From positions 124,001 to 188,000 of the forward strand of contig CAIZHQ010000014.1 of NCBI GenBank assembly GCA_903932865.1: 64,000 nt of DNA. Direction: 5' to 3'. Source of the DNA: an uncultured Burkholderiales bacterium. GTDB lineage: Bacteria; Pseudomonadota; Gammaproteobacteria; Burkholderiales; Burkholderiaceae_C. Position numbers and translations under genes: made by a program. Shown one piece after another: positions 34,917 to 43,618 of this stretch. The first letter of the stretch is position 1. Each line of letters starts with the position of its first letter. A model generated the notes under the pieces. That model saw nothing but the letters and a program-made list of their open reading frames with translations, made no database searches and was not told where the DNA came from.

Positions 34917-35346
34917 TGTGGGTCTCCTGTGGGCGCTTCGGACCGGCACCTTTTAATTTCTCGCAGCGAAGGGATCAGAAATCCGACCGCGCGAATTTAT
35001 TATGGCACCTATTCGGGATCACCAATAGCCGCCGAGCAGAGCCGATTTCAGGAGGTGTAAGTAATTGGTTTGGATGCACCCAGGGACGACAGCTGCTCCA
35101 CCACGCAAGGCCCAGCCTGATTTGCAGTTTGGACCATACCGCTGTCGCGGTGTCTGCGCCATGCCCGAGCCATCAAAGCATGAAGATCCGCCATTTGCGG
35201 CGTGTGCATGCAAAGGTCAGGACCCATTTGGATTGATATGGGGTGACCATCAAGTGGGCACCTTTCGGATCAATGCAATCGTTTGGGATACGGCACTGAG
35301 ATGAGCAAGGATGGCGAGTGGCCAAACTGAAAGTTTGGCGGTTGCG
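34917..35346. other. Gene-free stretch of 430 bases between a Bug operon and a small secreted-protein gene
   Basis: No convincing gene was found on either strand; open frames of 64-108 codons exist but lack ribosome-binding sites, motifs or membrane segments. On the minus strand a CATAAT (35004-34999) preceded 15 bases upstream by TTGGTG is a weak promoter candidate for the Bug operon. The rest may be remnants or regulatory DNA. Confidence 0.5.
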
Positions 35347-35697
35347 TCAGTCAATGCGTACGATGCGAGACCGTGAACCATCAGGGCCCATCACGAAGTA
35401 GTTTGCACCTAGCTTTGAAACTTTGAAGCATGCCTCTGTTCCTTGTCTGATTTTGGTCCACGTTGCGCAATAACCCTCCTCAGACAACCTCCATTTACCT
35501 GTATCACCACCCGCTGCGGAGGTGGTGGCCGTGAAGTCGGAGTTCATCTGGAAGTCAAACATAGCGCCACTCACTGCCTGACCAAGAACCTTTTTACCGA
35601 CAAGAAGATTTTGGATTTGATCCGGTTTTAGGAAATCGTTTGCCAAGACACCATTGACAAAGAAAATGGTGGCAATCAATGAAAAAGCAATTTTCAT
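35347..35697 (-). CDS. Small secreted protein of unknown function
   Basis: A 116-residue protein with a clear signal peptide (residues 1-19, MKIAFSLIATIFFVNGVLA, cleaved before ND). The mature part of about 97 residues has two cysteines (in EGYCATW and TEACFKV) that could form a disulfide, and a pattern GKWRL...YCATW...CFKV...YFVMGPDG that loosely recalls DUF995-type secreted proteins; I would not name a family. It is AT-richer than its neighbours and stands alone. Downstream is the gene-free stretch, upstream a 265-base gap before mfd. Confidence 0.68.
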   Translation of the reverse strand: MKIAFSLIATIFFVNGVLANDFLKPDQIQNLLVGKKVLGQAVSGAMFDFQMNSDFTATTSAAGGDTGKWRLSEEGYCATWTKIRQGTEACFKVSKLGANYFVMGPDGSRSRIVRID

Positions 35698-35772
35698 GGG
35701 TCATCCTTTCCGATCTAAATGACATGTTGATCCCAATCATTTTCAAACACAACTAAAGCTCCAGAAAGTTGT

Positions 35773-35928
35773 ATGAAACCGAATGACAGGATGAATGGAT
35801 TTGAGAACTTTATCGATTTTATCAGTGGTATCGAGCTGATGTCATGGTCGAGGGCCACAAACTCTGTCCGGAAAAGAGGGAGCAGCTCATGCACTGCAGT
35901 TGAACCATTACAGGGGGATGAACGTTGA
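35773..35928 (+). CDS. Possible small open reading frame in the gap before mfd
   Basis: ATG 35773 opens a 51-codon frame ending TGA at 35928, with residues FENFIDFISGIELMSW in its middle. There is no obvious ribosome-binding site and I recognise no family. It might be a fragment of a decayed gene in this AT-rich accessory stretch. Confidence 0.15.
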   Translation: MKPNDRMNGFENFIDFISGIELMSWSRATNSVRKRGSSSCTAVEPLQGDER

Positions 35929-35962
35929 CTTTCAAGAGGCCAATCGAATAAGCCACCCGGGG

Positions 35963-38900
35963 TCAGGCCACCACCGCCTCAGCCTTAGGCACTCCCAAAC
36001 TCCTGAGCACATCCCGCACCATTTGCGCCCGCGCCTTGGGGTCGGGCAGTTCGCGTTCGATGCGGATTTTGTCGTTGCCCGCCAGCTTGATGTGCTTGTT
36101 CTTCTGGATCAGGCCGATGATGGCCGTGGGCTCCACCGGCGGGTTGGGTTTGAAGGTGATCTGGATCACGCCCGGGGCCGCATCGACCTTGATCACACCA
36201 TAGGGCTGGGTCAGCACACGCAGGCGGTGCACGTCCACCAGGGTTTGGGCTTGCGGGGGCAGTTTGCCAAAGCGGTCCACCAGTTCTTCGAGCAGGGCGT
36301 CGATTTGGTCGCTGGTTTTGGCGGTGGCCAGTTTTTTGTAAAACGACAGGCGCAGGTGCACGTCGCCGCAGTAGTCGTTGGGCAGCAGGGCGGGGGCGTG
36401 CAGGTTGATGTCAGTGGTGACCGACAAGGGGCTGAGCAAATCGGGTTCTTTGCCCAACTTCAAACAGCGGACTGCTTCGGACAGCATTTCGTTGTAGAGT
36501 TGAAAGCCCACTTCGAGCATGTTGCCGCTTTGGTTTTCGCCCAGCACTTCGCCCGCGCCACGGATCTCCAGGTCGTGCATCGCCAGGTAAAAACCACTGC
36601 CCAGTTCTTCCATCTGCTGGATGGCGTCGAGCCGCTGGGCGGCTTGTTTGGTCAGGCCTTCGATCTCGGGCACCATCAAATAGGCATAGGCTTGGTGGTG
36701 TGATCGGCCTACGCGCCCGCGCAGTTGGTGCAGCTGGGCCAGGCCAAATTTGTCGGCGCGTGAGATCACGATGGTGTTGGCCGTGGGCACGTCGATGCCG
36801 GTCTCGATGATGGTCGAGCACAACAAGATGTTGTAGCGCTGGGCCACAAAGTCACGCATGACGCGTTCCAGCTCACGCTCGGGCATTTGGCCGTGGGCCA
36901 CGGCGATGCGGGCTTCGGGCAGGATCTCTTCGAGCTTTTGGCGGCGGTTTTCGATGGTCTCGACTTCGTTGTGCAAAAAGTAGCACTGGCCGCCGCGCTT
37001 GAGTTCGCGCAGCACCGCTTCGCGGATCACGCCTGTGCCCTCGTTGCGCACAAAGGTTTTGATGGCCAAACGGCGCTGGGGCGCGGTGGCGATCACGCTC
37101 AGGTCGCGCAGGCCTTCCAAAGCCATGCCCATGGTGCGGGGGATGGGCGTGGCGGTGAGCGTCAGCACATCGACCTCGGCGCGCAGGGCTTTCATGGCCT
37201 CTTTGTGGCGCACGCCAAAGCGGTGCTCTTCGTCGATGATGAGCAGGCCCAGGTCATGGAACTTGGTGGATTCACTCAGCAGCTTGTGCGTGCCGACCAC
37301 GATGTCCACGGTGCCGTCGGCAATGCCTTTGAGGGCGGCGGTGACTTCCTTGCCTGACCTGAAGCGCGAGACCTCGGCCACCTTGACGGGCCATTTGGCA
37401 AAACGGTCTTTCAGGGTTTGGTAATGCTGCTCGGCCAGCAGGGTGGTGGGGGCCAAAATGGCCACTTGCTTGCCGCCGGTCACCGCCACAAAAGCGGCGC
37501 GAAGCGCCACTTCGGTCTTGCCAAAACCCACATCGCCGCAGACCAAGCGGTCCATGGGTCGGGGGCTGATCATGTCTTGAATGACGCAGTGAATGGCCGC
37601 CTTTTGGTCGGCGGTTTCTTCAAAGCCGAAGTCGTTGGCAAAGGTCTCATAGTCCTGTGGGCTGTAGCGGAAAGGGTGGCCCTCGCGTGCGGCTCGGCGT
37701 GCGTAGATGTTGAGCAACTCGGCCGCTGAGTCGCGCACCTGCTCTGCGGCGCGGCGCTTGGCTTTTTCCCATTGACCACTGCCCAGTTTGTGCAGCGGCG
37801 CTTCGTCGGCGCTCACGCCCGTGTAGCGGCCAATCAGTTGCAGCTGGCTCACGGGCACATAGAGCGTGGCCTGGTCGGCGTATTCCAGGTGCAGGAACTC
37901 CTGCAGGGCGGGCGTGCCGTCCTCGTTTTTCTGGCCCATGTCCATGTTGACCAAGCCCCGATAGCGGCCTATGCCGTGCTGGCTGTGCACCACCGGGTCG
38001 CCCACGTTCAGCTCGCTCAGGTCTTTGATCAGCGCTTCAACGTCGCTGACCTGTTCCTGCTTTTTGCGGCGGCGCGTGGTGGCTCCCGCGGCAAAGAGTT
38101 CGGTTTCGGTGACCAGGTCTGTGTTGTGCTCGAACCAGTGAAAACCACTGACCAAAGCCCCCGTGGCCATGCCGACTTTTTCGTCGCTGGTCAAAAAATC
38201 TTCAAGGCTGTCGAACACCGGCGGCGTGAGGCCGCTGGAGCGCACGAAGTCGAGCAGGCTTTCGCGGCGGCCATCGCTTTCGGCCAGGATCAGCACGCGG
38301 GTTGTGCCGCTTTGGATGTGCGCCTGCAGCCGGGCCAAGGGGTCTTCGGCGCCGCGCACCACCGTCAGCTCGGGCAGGGGCTGGGTGAGGGTGTTGTCGG
38401 CCACATCGGCCGAGCCTTTTCGCAGTGCCAGTTGCGCATGGCCATGGGTCAGTGTGTAAAACTGCTCCGCACACAAAAACAGCGCATCGGGCGGCAGCAC
38501 GGGCCGCTCGGGGTCGCCTTGCACCAGGCGGTAACGGTCACGAGTGTCTTGCCAAAAGCGCTGGAAGGCAGGCTCCAGATCGCCATGCAAAACCACAGTG
38601 GCCGCATCCCCTTGCGTTGCATTGGGGCCAGCGCCCAGGTAGTCGAACACGGTAGCGGTTTCTTCAAAGAACAGCGGCAGGTAGTACTCGATGCCTGCTG
38701 TCGCAACACCGTTGCCCATGTCTTTGTAGATGCGGCTTTTGGTCGGGTCGCCTTCGAGCAATTCACGCCAACGACTGCGAAAACGTCCTCGGGCGGCCTC
38801 GTCCATCGGGAACTCGCGTCCGGGCAGCAGCCGGACCTCGGGCACGGGGTACAAGCTGCGCTGGCTGTCGGGGTCAAAGGTGCGGATGCTGTCGATCTCA

Positions 38901-39469
38901 TCATCGAACAAATCCACCCGGTAAGGCACCAGCGAGCCCATGGGAAAAAGGTCGATCAAGCCGCCGCGCACCGCGTACTCACCGGGGCTGACCACCTGGC
39001 TGACGTGCGAGTAGCCAGCCAAGGTGAGCTGGGACTTGAGCTGGGCTTCGTCCAACTTTTGCTTGACCTTGAATTCGAAGGTGTAGCCCGCCAAAAAGGA
39101 CGGCGGTGCCAGCCGGTAAAGCGCGGTGGTGGCGGGCACCAGTACCACGTCAGCGCTTTCAGCGTGGTTGCGCTGCTTGATGCGCCACAACGTGGCCAGC
39201 CGTTCGCTGATGAGGTCTTGGTGTGGCGAGAAGGTGTCGTAGGGCAAGGTTTCCCAGTCGGGGAACATCACACACCGCAGACCGGGTGCAAAAAACACCA
39301 GCTCGTCCATCAGGCGCTGTGCGTCGGCCGCGTCGGCCGTGACGATGGCGGTGAGCTTGCCTGCTTTTTTCTCGCGCTCGGCCAATTGGGCCAGCAGCAC
39401 GGCATCGGCCGATCCGGCGGGGCGGGGCAGGGTGAAACGTTTGCCGGTGATCAGGCTGGGCAGTTGCAT
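35963..39469 (-). CDS. mfd: Transcription-repair coupling factor Mfd
   Basis: Mfd removes RNA polymerase stalled at lesions and recruits UvrA. The 1168-residue protein matches the family (E. coli 1148). In order: UvrB-like N-terminal domains (FPDWETLPYD, GGLIDLFP), the polymerase-interacting CarD-like domain (GDPVVHSQHGIGRYRGL), the helicase with Walker A GDVGFGKTEVA near residue 645 and Walker B DEEHRFG near 744, motif VI GRVGRSHHQAYAYL, and the C-terminal TRCF domain. ATG 39469 is chosen because MQLPSL begins the conserved part; 13 extra codons to 39508 are rejected. uvrC is in the same window but 11 kb away. Confidence 0.98.
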   Translation of the reverse strand: MQLPSLITGKRFTLPRPAGSADAVLLAQLAEREKKAGKLTAIVTADAADAQRLMDELVFFAPGLRCVMFPDWETLPYDTFSPHQDLISERLATLWRIKQRNHAESADVVLVPATTALYRLAPPSFLAGYTFEFKVKQKLDEAQLKSQLTLAGYSHVSQVVSPGEYAVRGGLIDLFPMGSLVPYRVDLFDDEIDSIRTFDPDSQRSLYPVPEVRLLPGREFPMDEAARGRFRSRWRELLEGDPTKSRIYKDMGNGVATAGIEYYLPLFFEETATVFDYLGAGPNATQGDAATVVLHGDLEPAFQRFWQDTRDRYRLVQGDPERPVLPPDALFLCAEQFYTLTHGHAQLALRKGSADVADNTLTQPLPELTVVRGAEDPLARLQAHIQSGTTRVLILAESDGRRESLLDFVRSSGLTPPVFDSLEDFLTSDEKVGMATGALVSGFHWFEHNTDLVTETELFAAGATTRRRKKQEQVSDVEALIKDLSELNVGDPVVHSQHGIGRYRGLVNMDMGQKNEDGTPALQEFLHLEYADQATLYVPVSQLQLIGRYTGVSADEAPLHKLGSGQWEKAKRRAAEQVRDSAAELLNIYARRAAREGHPFRYSPQDYETFANDFGFEETADQKAAIHCVIQDMISPRPMDRLVCGDVGFGKTEVALRAAFVAVTGGKQVAILAPTTLLAEQHYQTLKDRFAKWPVKVAEVSRFRSGKEVTAALKGIADGTVDIVVGTHKLLSESTKFHDLGLLIIDEEHRFGVRHKEAMKALRAEVDVLTLTATPIPRTMGMALEGLRDLSVIATAPQRRLAIKTFVRNEGTGVIREAVLRELKRGGQCYFLHNEVETIENRRQKLEEILPEARIAVAHGQMPERELERVMRDFVAQRYNILLCSTIIETGIDVPTANTIVISRADKFGLAQLHQLRGRVGRSHHQAYAYLMVPEIEGLTKQAAQRLDAIQQMEELGSGFYLAMHDLEIRGAGEVLGENQSGNMLEVGFQLYNEMLSEAVRCLKLGKEPDLLSPLSVTTDINLHAPALLPNDYCGDVHLRLSFYKKLATAKTSDQIDALLEELVDRFGKLPPQAQTLVDVHRLRVLTQPYGVIKVDAAPGVIQITFKPNPPVEPTAIIGLIQKNKHIKLAGNDKIRIERELPDPKARAQMVRDVLRSLGVPKAEAVVA

Positions 39470-39505
39470 GGTGGAGATGAGCAAAGGCGAAAAGAAAAAG
39501 CAAAA

Positions 39506-39532
39506 CACCCCCCGCCAGTAAGGAGGGGGGTG
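39506..39532. promoter_or_regulatory. GC-run hairpin between mfd and ispD
   Basis: CACCCCCC (39506-39513) and GGGGGGTG (39525-39532) form a perfect 8-bp stem with an 11-base loop in the divergent gap between mfd (start 39469) and ispD (start 39603). It would lie in either 5' leader or promoter region. Role unknown. Confidence 0.35.
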
Positions 39533-39602
39533 AGGAATTGATCGAACTGGCCTGATTTTAGAGGCTCAGAGCTGTTTAGCCGCCGACCTACAATTCAATC
39601 CC

Positions 39603-40328
39603 ATGCCGATCACCTCTGACCCCCCCCGTTTTCATGCCCTGGTGCCCTGCGCCGGCACGGGCAGCCGCGCAGGCACGGCTCAACCCAAGCAGTACCAAAT
39701 GGTGGCGGGGCAAGCCATGGTCATGCACACCTTGCAGGCCCTGGCGCAGGTGCCGCAACTGACCAGTGGCTGGCTTGTGGTGTCAGCGGGCGATGAATTC
39801 GCGTGGCCCACATCGGGCTGGCCCGAGCATTTCAGGCGCGCGCCCTGTGGCGGCGCAACCCGCGCCGAGAGCGTGTTCAATGGCCTGAGCGCCATGTTCC
39901 ACGCGGGCGTAGCCGCACACGATTGGGTGCTGGTGCACGACGCGGCGCGTTGCCTGATCACACCCGAAGCTGTGTCGGCTTTGATCGCGGCCTGCCAGGA
40001 TGACCCGGTGGGCGGCTTGCTGGCTTTGCCACTGCCCGACACCTTGAAGTCGCACACCTTGGACGGTCGGACCGCCCGCGTGGCTGGTACGTTGCCCCGC
40101 GAGGACAAATGGTTGGCACAAACACCGCAGATGTTTCGCCTCGGGGCTTTGCATGCCGCTTTGTCAGAGGCCGCCATCCATGGCTTTGAAGGCATCACTG
40201 ACGAGTCCAGTGCCATGGAGCGCCAGGGCCACTCGCCACGCTTGGTGCCTGGCTCGGCCCAAAATTTGAAAGTCACATACCCGGCCGACTTTGAGTTTGC
40301 CGAGGCGGTTTTGAAAGGCAGAACATGA
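39603..40328 (+). CDS. ispD: 2-C-methyl-D-erythritol 4-phosphate cytidylyltransferase
   Basis: IspD transfers CMP from CTP to methylerythritol 4-phosphate in the non-mevalonate isoprenoid pathway, in the cytoplasm. The 241-residue protein has the nucleotide-binding start [20 protein letters not shown], the catalytic [10 protein letters not shown], and [10 protein letters not shown] followed by TDESSAME. Lengths match (E. coli 236). It overlaps ispF by 4 bases, the usual ispD-ispF pairing, and diverges from mfd. Confidence 0.97.
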   Translation: MPITSDPPRFHALVPCAGTGSRAGTAQPKQYQMVAGQAMVMHTLQALAQVPQLTSGWLVVSAGDEFAWPTSGWPEHFRRAPCGGATRAESVFNGLSAMFHAGVAAHDWVLVHDAARCLITPEAVSALIAACQDDPVGGLLALPLPDTLKSHTLDGRTARVAGTLPREDKWLAQTPQMFRLGALHAALSEAAIHGFEGITDESSAMERQGHSPRLVPGSAQNLKVTYPADFEFAEAVLKGRT

Positions 40329-40807
40329 ACATTCGCGTGGGAGAAGGCTGGGACGTGCATGCCCTGGTGCCAGGGCGCAAGCTGATGTTGGGCGGGGTAG
40401 AGATCGCGCACAGCGCAGGCCTGTTGGGCCATTCAGACGCCGATGTGCTGCTGCATGCCATCACCGATGCGGTGCTGGGCGCTGCCGGCTTGGGGGACAT
40501 TGGCCGCCATTTTCCGGACACGGATGCGCAGTTCAAGGGAGCCGATTCGTCGGTGCTGCTGCAAGAAGCCATGCGCCGGGTGCGGGCGCAAGGTTGGGCG
40601 TTGGTGAATGTGGACAGCACCATCGTGGCCCAAGCGCCCAAACTGGCCCCGTACATGGTGGCCATCAACGCGGGCGTGGCTCAGGCGCTGGGCGTGCGAC
40701 TGAATCAGGTCAATGTGAAGGCCAAGACGGCTGAAAAGCTGGGGCCCGTGGGTATGGGCCAAAGCATCGAGGCGCGTGCCGTGGTTTTGTTGCACAAGCC
40801 TTCTTGA
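40325..40807 (+). CDS. ispF: 2-C-methyl-D-erythritol 2,4-cyclodiphosphate synthase
   Basis: IspF cyclises the CDP-methylerythritol phosphate intermediate with release of CMP. The 160-residue protein carries the zinc ligands in GEGWDVH (D8 and H10), [17 protein letters not shown], and [11 protein letters not shown]; the C-terminal [19 protein letters not shown] is typical. ATG 40325 overlaps the ispD stop by 4 bases. mogA is convergent on the other strand, and an 8-bp hairpin (40819-40846) lies between. Confidence 0.97.
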   Translation: MNIRVGEGWDVHALVPGRKLMLGGVEIAHSAGLLGHSDADVLLHAITDAVLGAAGLGDIGRHFPDTDAQFKGADSSVLLQEAMRRVRAQGWALVNVDSTIVAQAPKLAPYMVAINAGVAQALGVRLNQVNVKAKTAEKLGPVGMGQSIEARAVVLLHKPS

Positions 40808-40818
40808 CTTTGCTGGTG

Positions 40819-40846
40819 GCCCAGCCGCACCTTTAGCGGGCTGGGC
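40819..40846. terminator. Convergent hairpin between ispF and mogA
   Basis: GCCCAGCC (40819-40826) and GGCTGGGC (40839-40846) form a perfect 8-bp stem with a 12-base loop, placed 12 bases after the ispF stop and spanning the last codons of mogA. There is no clear T-run on either side, so termination would be weak. Confidence 0.4.
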
Positions 40847-41429
40847 GAATGGCGGTTTTGGGCCTGAACGCCTTGCACACCTCGCCCTTGGTTTCCATGT
40901 AAGGCCCGCCGATCAAATCCACGCAGTAAGGGACCGCCGCAAAAATGCCGTGCACCACGGCTTGACCGTCAGTGTCTTTCAGACCTTCCAGGGTCTCGGC
41001 AATCGATTTGGGCTGACCGGGCAGGTTGATGATCAGGCTTTGACCCCGGATCACCGCCACCTGGCGCGAAAGAATCGCGGTGGGCACAAACTTCAGGCTG
41101 ATCTGGCGCATTTGTTCGCCAAAGCCGGGCATTTCCTTGTCGGCCACGGCCAGCGTGGCTTCGGGCGTCACGTCGCGCAGGGCAGGGCCCGTGCCGCCAG
41201 TGGTCAGCACCAAGCTGCAACCGGCATCGACCAACTCGATCAAGGTGGCACTGATGCGGTCTTTTTCGTCAGGGATCAGGCGCGGCTCGAAGGTGATTGG
41301 GTTGTGCAGCGCGCGGGTCAACCAGTCTTGCAATGCAGGCAGGCCTTTGTCTTCGTACACACCGGTGCTGGCCCGGTCGCTGATGGACACGATGCCGATC
41401 TTGACTGGATCGAATTGGGATTCACTCAT
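40833..41429 (-). CDS. mogA: Molybdopterin adenylyltransferase MogA
   Basis: MogA activates molybdopterin by adenylation before molybdate insertion. The 198-residue protein shows IGIVSISDRASTGVYEDKG, the family signature TTGGTGPALRDVTPEATLAVADKEMPGFGEQMR, and LINLPGQPKSIAETLEG. E. coli MogA is 195 residues. ATG 41429 is chosen; nine extra codons to 41456 overlap darP further and lack similarity. It overlaps the 3' end of darP by 8 bases and is probably co-transcribed. Confidence 0.96.
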   Translation of the reverse strand: MSESQFDPVKIGIVSISDRASTGVYEDKGLPALQDWLTRALHNPITFEPRLIPDEKDRISATLIELVDAGCSLVLTTGGTGPALRDVTPEATLAVADKEMPGFGEQMRQISLKFVPTAILSRQVAVIRGQSLIINLPGQPKSIAETLEGLKDTDGQAVVHGIFAAVPYCVDLIGGPYMETKGEVCKAFRPKTAIRPAR

Positions 41430-42078
41430 CTTCGGTCTCGTTGGGGGTGTGGTCACTTTCGCCGCCTGTGAGCACGCTGCGCACCAGCTTGAACAGCTCG
41501 CGGTAAGCGCGGCCTTGGCGCGGGGCCAGGCCTTGCGAGACTGCGGCGTTGCTCACAGGCACCGCGTCTTTACGGGCTTGGCGCACCAAGGCGCGCAGCT
41601 GCTGCATGTCGGTTTGCGGGTAGTGCGCGATCCATTCGCCCACGGCCTCGTCATCGGCGATCAGGCGGTCGCGCCAGGCTTCGGCCAGGTGCAGGGCTTG
41701 CGTGTCTTTGGCGCTGCCCAGGCGCTGAATGTCCAGCGCCTCGCGCACGGCTTGCAGGGTTTCGGGGCTGAGCAGGCGCATTTGTTTGCCAATGAACTGC
41801 ATCTGGCGGCGCTTGCCTTCAAAGTTGGTGATGCGTTTGGCTTCGGCCAGGCCATCCACCAGTTTGTCAGGCAGGACCAGACCCTCCATGAGGTCTTTGC
41901 GCAAAGTCAGCAGATCGGTGCCAAGGTCTTGAAGTTCGGTGCTTTCTCGCTTGAGTTCGGTGCGGCTGGGGCCGTCGAGACCGCCTTTGAGCTCGCGCTT
42001 GTATTCCAGGTCCAGCTCGCTGCCTTCGGCAACAAACTGACCTCGCACGAAGTAGCCTTTTTTGGGTTTACGGGACAT
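41422..42078 (-). CDS. darP: Ribosome biogenesis factor DarP (YjgA, DUF615)
   Basis: DarP binds the 50S precursor and helps its late assembly. The 218-residue protein is charged and helical, with LVLPDKLVDGLAEAKRITNFEGKRRQMQFIGKQMR split over the family's core and DRLIADDEAVGEWIAHYP near the end. E. coli YjgA is 183 residues; the extra here is an N-terminal charged part and a longer C-terminal tail (ESDHTPNETEDE). It diverges from pmbA, as yjgA does from pmbA in E. coli. Confidence 0.93.
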   Translation of the reverse strand: MSRKPKKGYFVRGQFVAEGSELDLEYKRELKGGLDGPSRTELKRESTELQDLGTDLLTLRKDLMEGLVLPDKLVDGLAEAKRITNFEGKRRQMQFIGKQMRLLSPETLQAVREALDIQRLGSAKDTQALHLAEAWRDRLIADDEAVGEWIAHYPQTDMQQLRALVRQARKDAVPVSNAAVSQGLAPRQGRAYRELFKLVRSVLTGGESDHTPNETEDE

Positions 42079-42181
42079 GAATGGGGGAACTCGTTTTCAG
42101 AAGCAGCGCTGGGGCTGGGTGGCAAGTATCATAGCGGCCACTACGGGCTTGGTGCCCGCTATTTTTTTCGAGGCCCTCTTC

Positions 42182-43603
42182 GTGAAAGTTTCTGTGAAAA
42201 GCTCTGTGAAAAATAACGCCTCTGCCTGCGCCTCCAATGCTCACGCCCACGACGGCTTCAGCTACTCGCGTGACCATTTTGAAGAGCTGGTCGACATCGC
42301 CCTGCACCATGCCAAAAAATTGGGGGCCAGCAATGCGGGTGCCGAGGCTTCAGAGGGTTGCGGCCTGTCGGTCAGCGTTCGCAAGGGTGAGCTGGAAAAC
42401 GTGGAGCGCAACCGAGACAAGTCGCTGGGTGTGACGGTCTATGTGAAGCACCGCAGGGGTAATGCCAGCACCTCGGATTTTTCCAAAGCCGCGATCGAGC
42501 GCACGGTGCAAGCCGCTTACGACATCGCCCGTTTCACGGCCGAAGACCCCACGGCCGGTTTGCCGGATGCGGCTGACATCGAAACTCACCACCGCGACCT
42601 GGACCTGTTCCACCCGTGGTCCATCAACAGCGAAGAAGCTGCCCGCATCGCCTTGCAATGCGAAGCCGCCGCCCTCAAAACCAGCCGCCGCATCACCAAC
42701 AGCGACGGCGCTGCCGTGTCGGCCCAGCAAAGCCATTTCTTCAGCGCCCACACGCACGGCTTCAGGGGCGGTTATGCCAGCTCGCGCCACAGCGTGTCGG
42801 TGGCACCCATTGCCAAGTTGCCGGGGCGCAACGCCGAAATGCAGCGCGACGCTTGGTACACCTCGATGCGCTCAGCCGAAGAGTTGTCCTCGGTCGAGGC
42901 CGTGGGCCGCTACGCCGCTGAGCGCGCCTTGTCGCGCCTGGGGGCCCGCAAAATCGCCACCACCGAATGCCCGGTGCTGTTTGAGTCGCCCGTGGCGGCG
43001 GGCTTGTTGGGCGGGTTTGTGCAGGCCGTCAGCGGCGGCGCGCTGTACCGCAAGAGCAGTTTTTTATTGGATTCCTTGGGCAAAAAAGTGTTTCCCAAGC
43101 ACATCGACATCGAAGAAGACCCGTTTGTGCTGCGCGGCAAAGGCAGCTCACCGTTTGACGACGAAGGCGTGCGCTCGGCGCGCCGCAAAGTGGTCAAAGG
43201 CGGACGGGTTGAGGGCTACTTCCTCTCCAGTTACTCGGCCCGCAAGCTGGGCATGAAGACCACCGGCAATGCGGGTGGCTCGCACAACTTGGCACTGACA
43301 TCTCGCCTGACCCAAGCCAGCGACGACCTGGACGCCATGATTCAAAAGCTGGGCACCGGCTTGTTTGTGACGGAGTTGATGGGCCAGGGCGTGAATTACG
43401 TGACAGGCGACTATTCACGCGGGGCCAGTGGCTTTTGGGTCGAGAACGGCCAGATCGCATACCCCGTTCACGAAATCACCATCGCAGGCAACCTGAAAGA
43501 CATGTTGATGGGCATCGAAGCGGTGGGCTCGGATGCGTACAACATGGGGGCCAAATCCACCGGTTCGATTTTGCTCAACCGCATGAAGCTGGCCGGCACT
43601 TGA
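42182..43603 (+). CDS. pmbA: Metalloprotease-related protein PmbA/TldE
   Basis: TldE (PmbA) pairs with TldD to form a cytoplasmic protease for unfolded peptides, including microcin precursors and CcdA. Support: EGCGLSVSVRKGELENVERNRDKSLGVTVYV in the N-terminal domain; AVGRYAAERALSRLGARK; SSFLLDSLGKKVFP; GNAGGSHNL; LMGQGVNYVTGDYSRGASGFWVENGQI at the C-terminus. The start is uncertain: GTG 42182 (473 residues) has GAGG about 9 bases upstream; GTGs at 42194 and 42206 would also fit, and the ATG at 42077 makes it too long (family about 450). tldD is not in the window. Confidence 0.93.
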   Translation: MKVSVKSSVKNNASACASNAHAHDGFSYSRDHFEELVDIALHHAKKLGASNAGAEASEGCGLSVSVRKGELENVERNRDKSLGVTVYVKHRRGNASTSDFSKAAIERTVQAAYDIARFTAEDPTAGLPDAADIETHHRDLDLFHPWSINSEEAARIALQCEAAALKTSRRITNSDGAAVSAQQSHFFSAHTHGFRGGYASSRHSVSVAPIAKLPGRNAEMQRDAWYTSMRSAEELSSVEAVGRYAAERALSRLGARKIATTECPVLFESPVAAGLLGGFVQAVSGGALYRKSSFLLDSLGKKVFPKHIDIEEDPFVLRGKGSSPFDDEGVRSARRKVVKGGRVEGYFLSSYSARKLGMKTTGNAGGSHNLALTSRLTQASDDLDAMIQKLGTGLFVTELMGQGVNYVTGDYSRGASGFWVENGQIAYPVHEITIAGNLKDMLMGIEAVGSDAYNMGAKSTGSILLNRMKLAGT

Positions 43604-43618
43604 TGCCTTGGCGAATTG

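Noticed and set aside
35065..35304. 79-codon frame in the gene-free stretch
   Set aside because: No ribosome-binding site, no motif, and composition like random DNA.
37772..39541. 589-codon open frame antisense to mfd
   Set aside because: It mirrors the codon positions of mfd, which has all helicase motifs; the antisense frame lacks recognisable motifs and is typical of GC-rich DNA.
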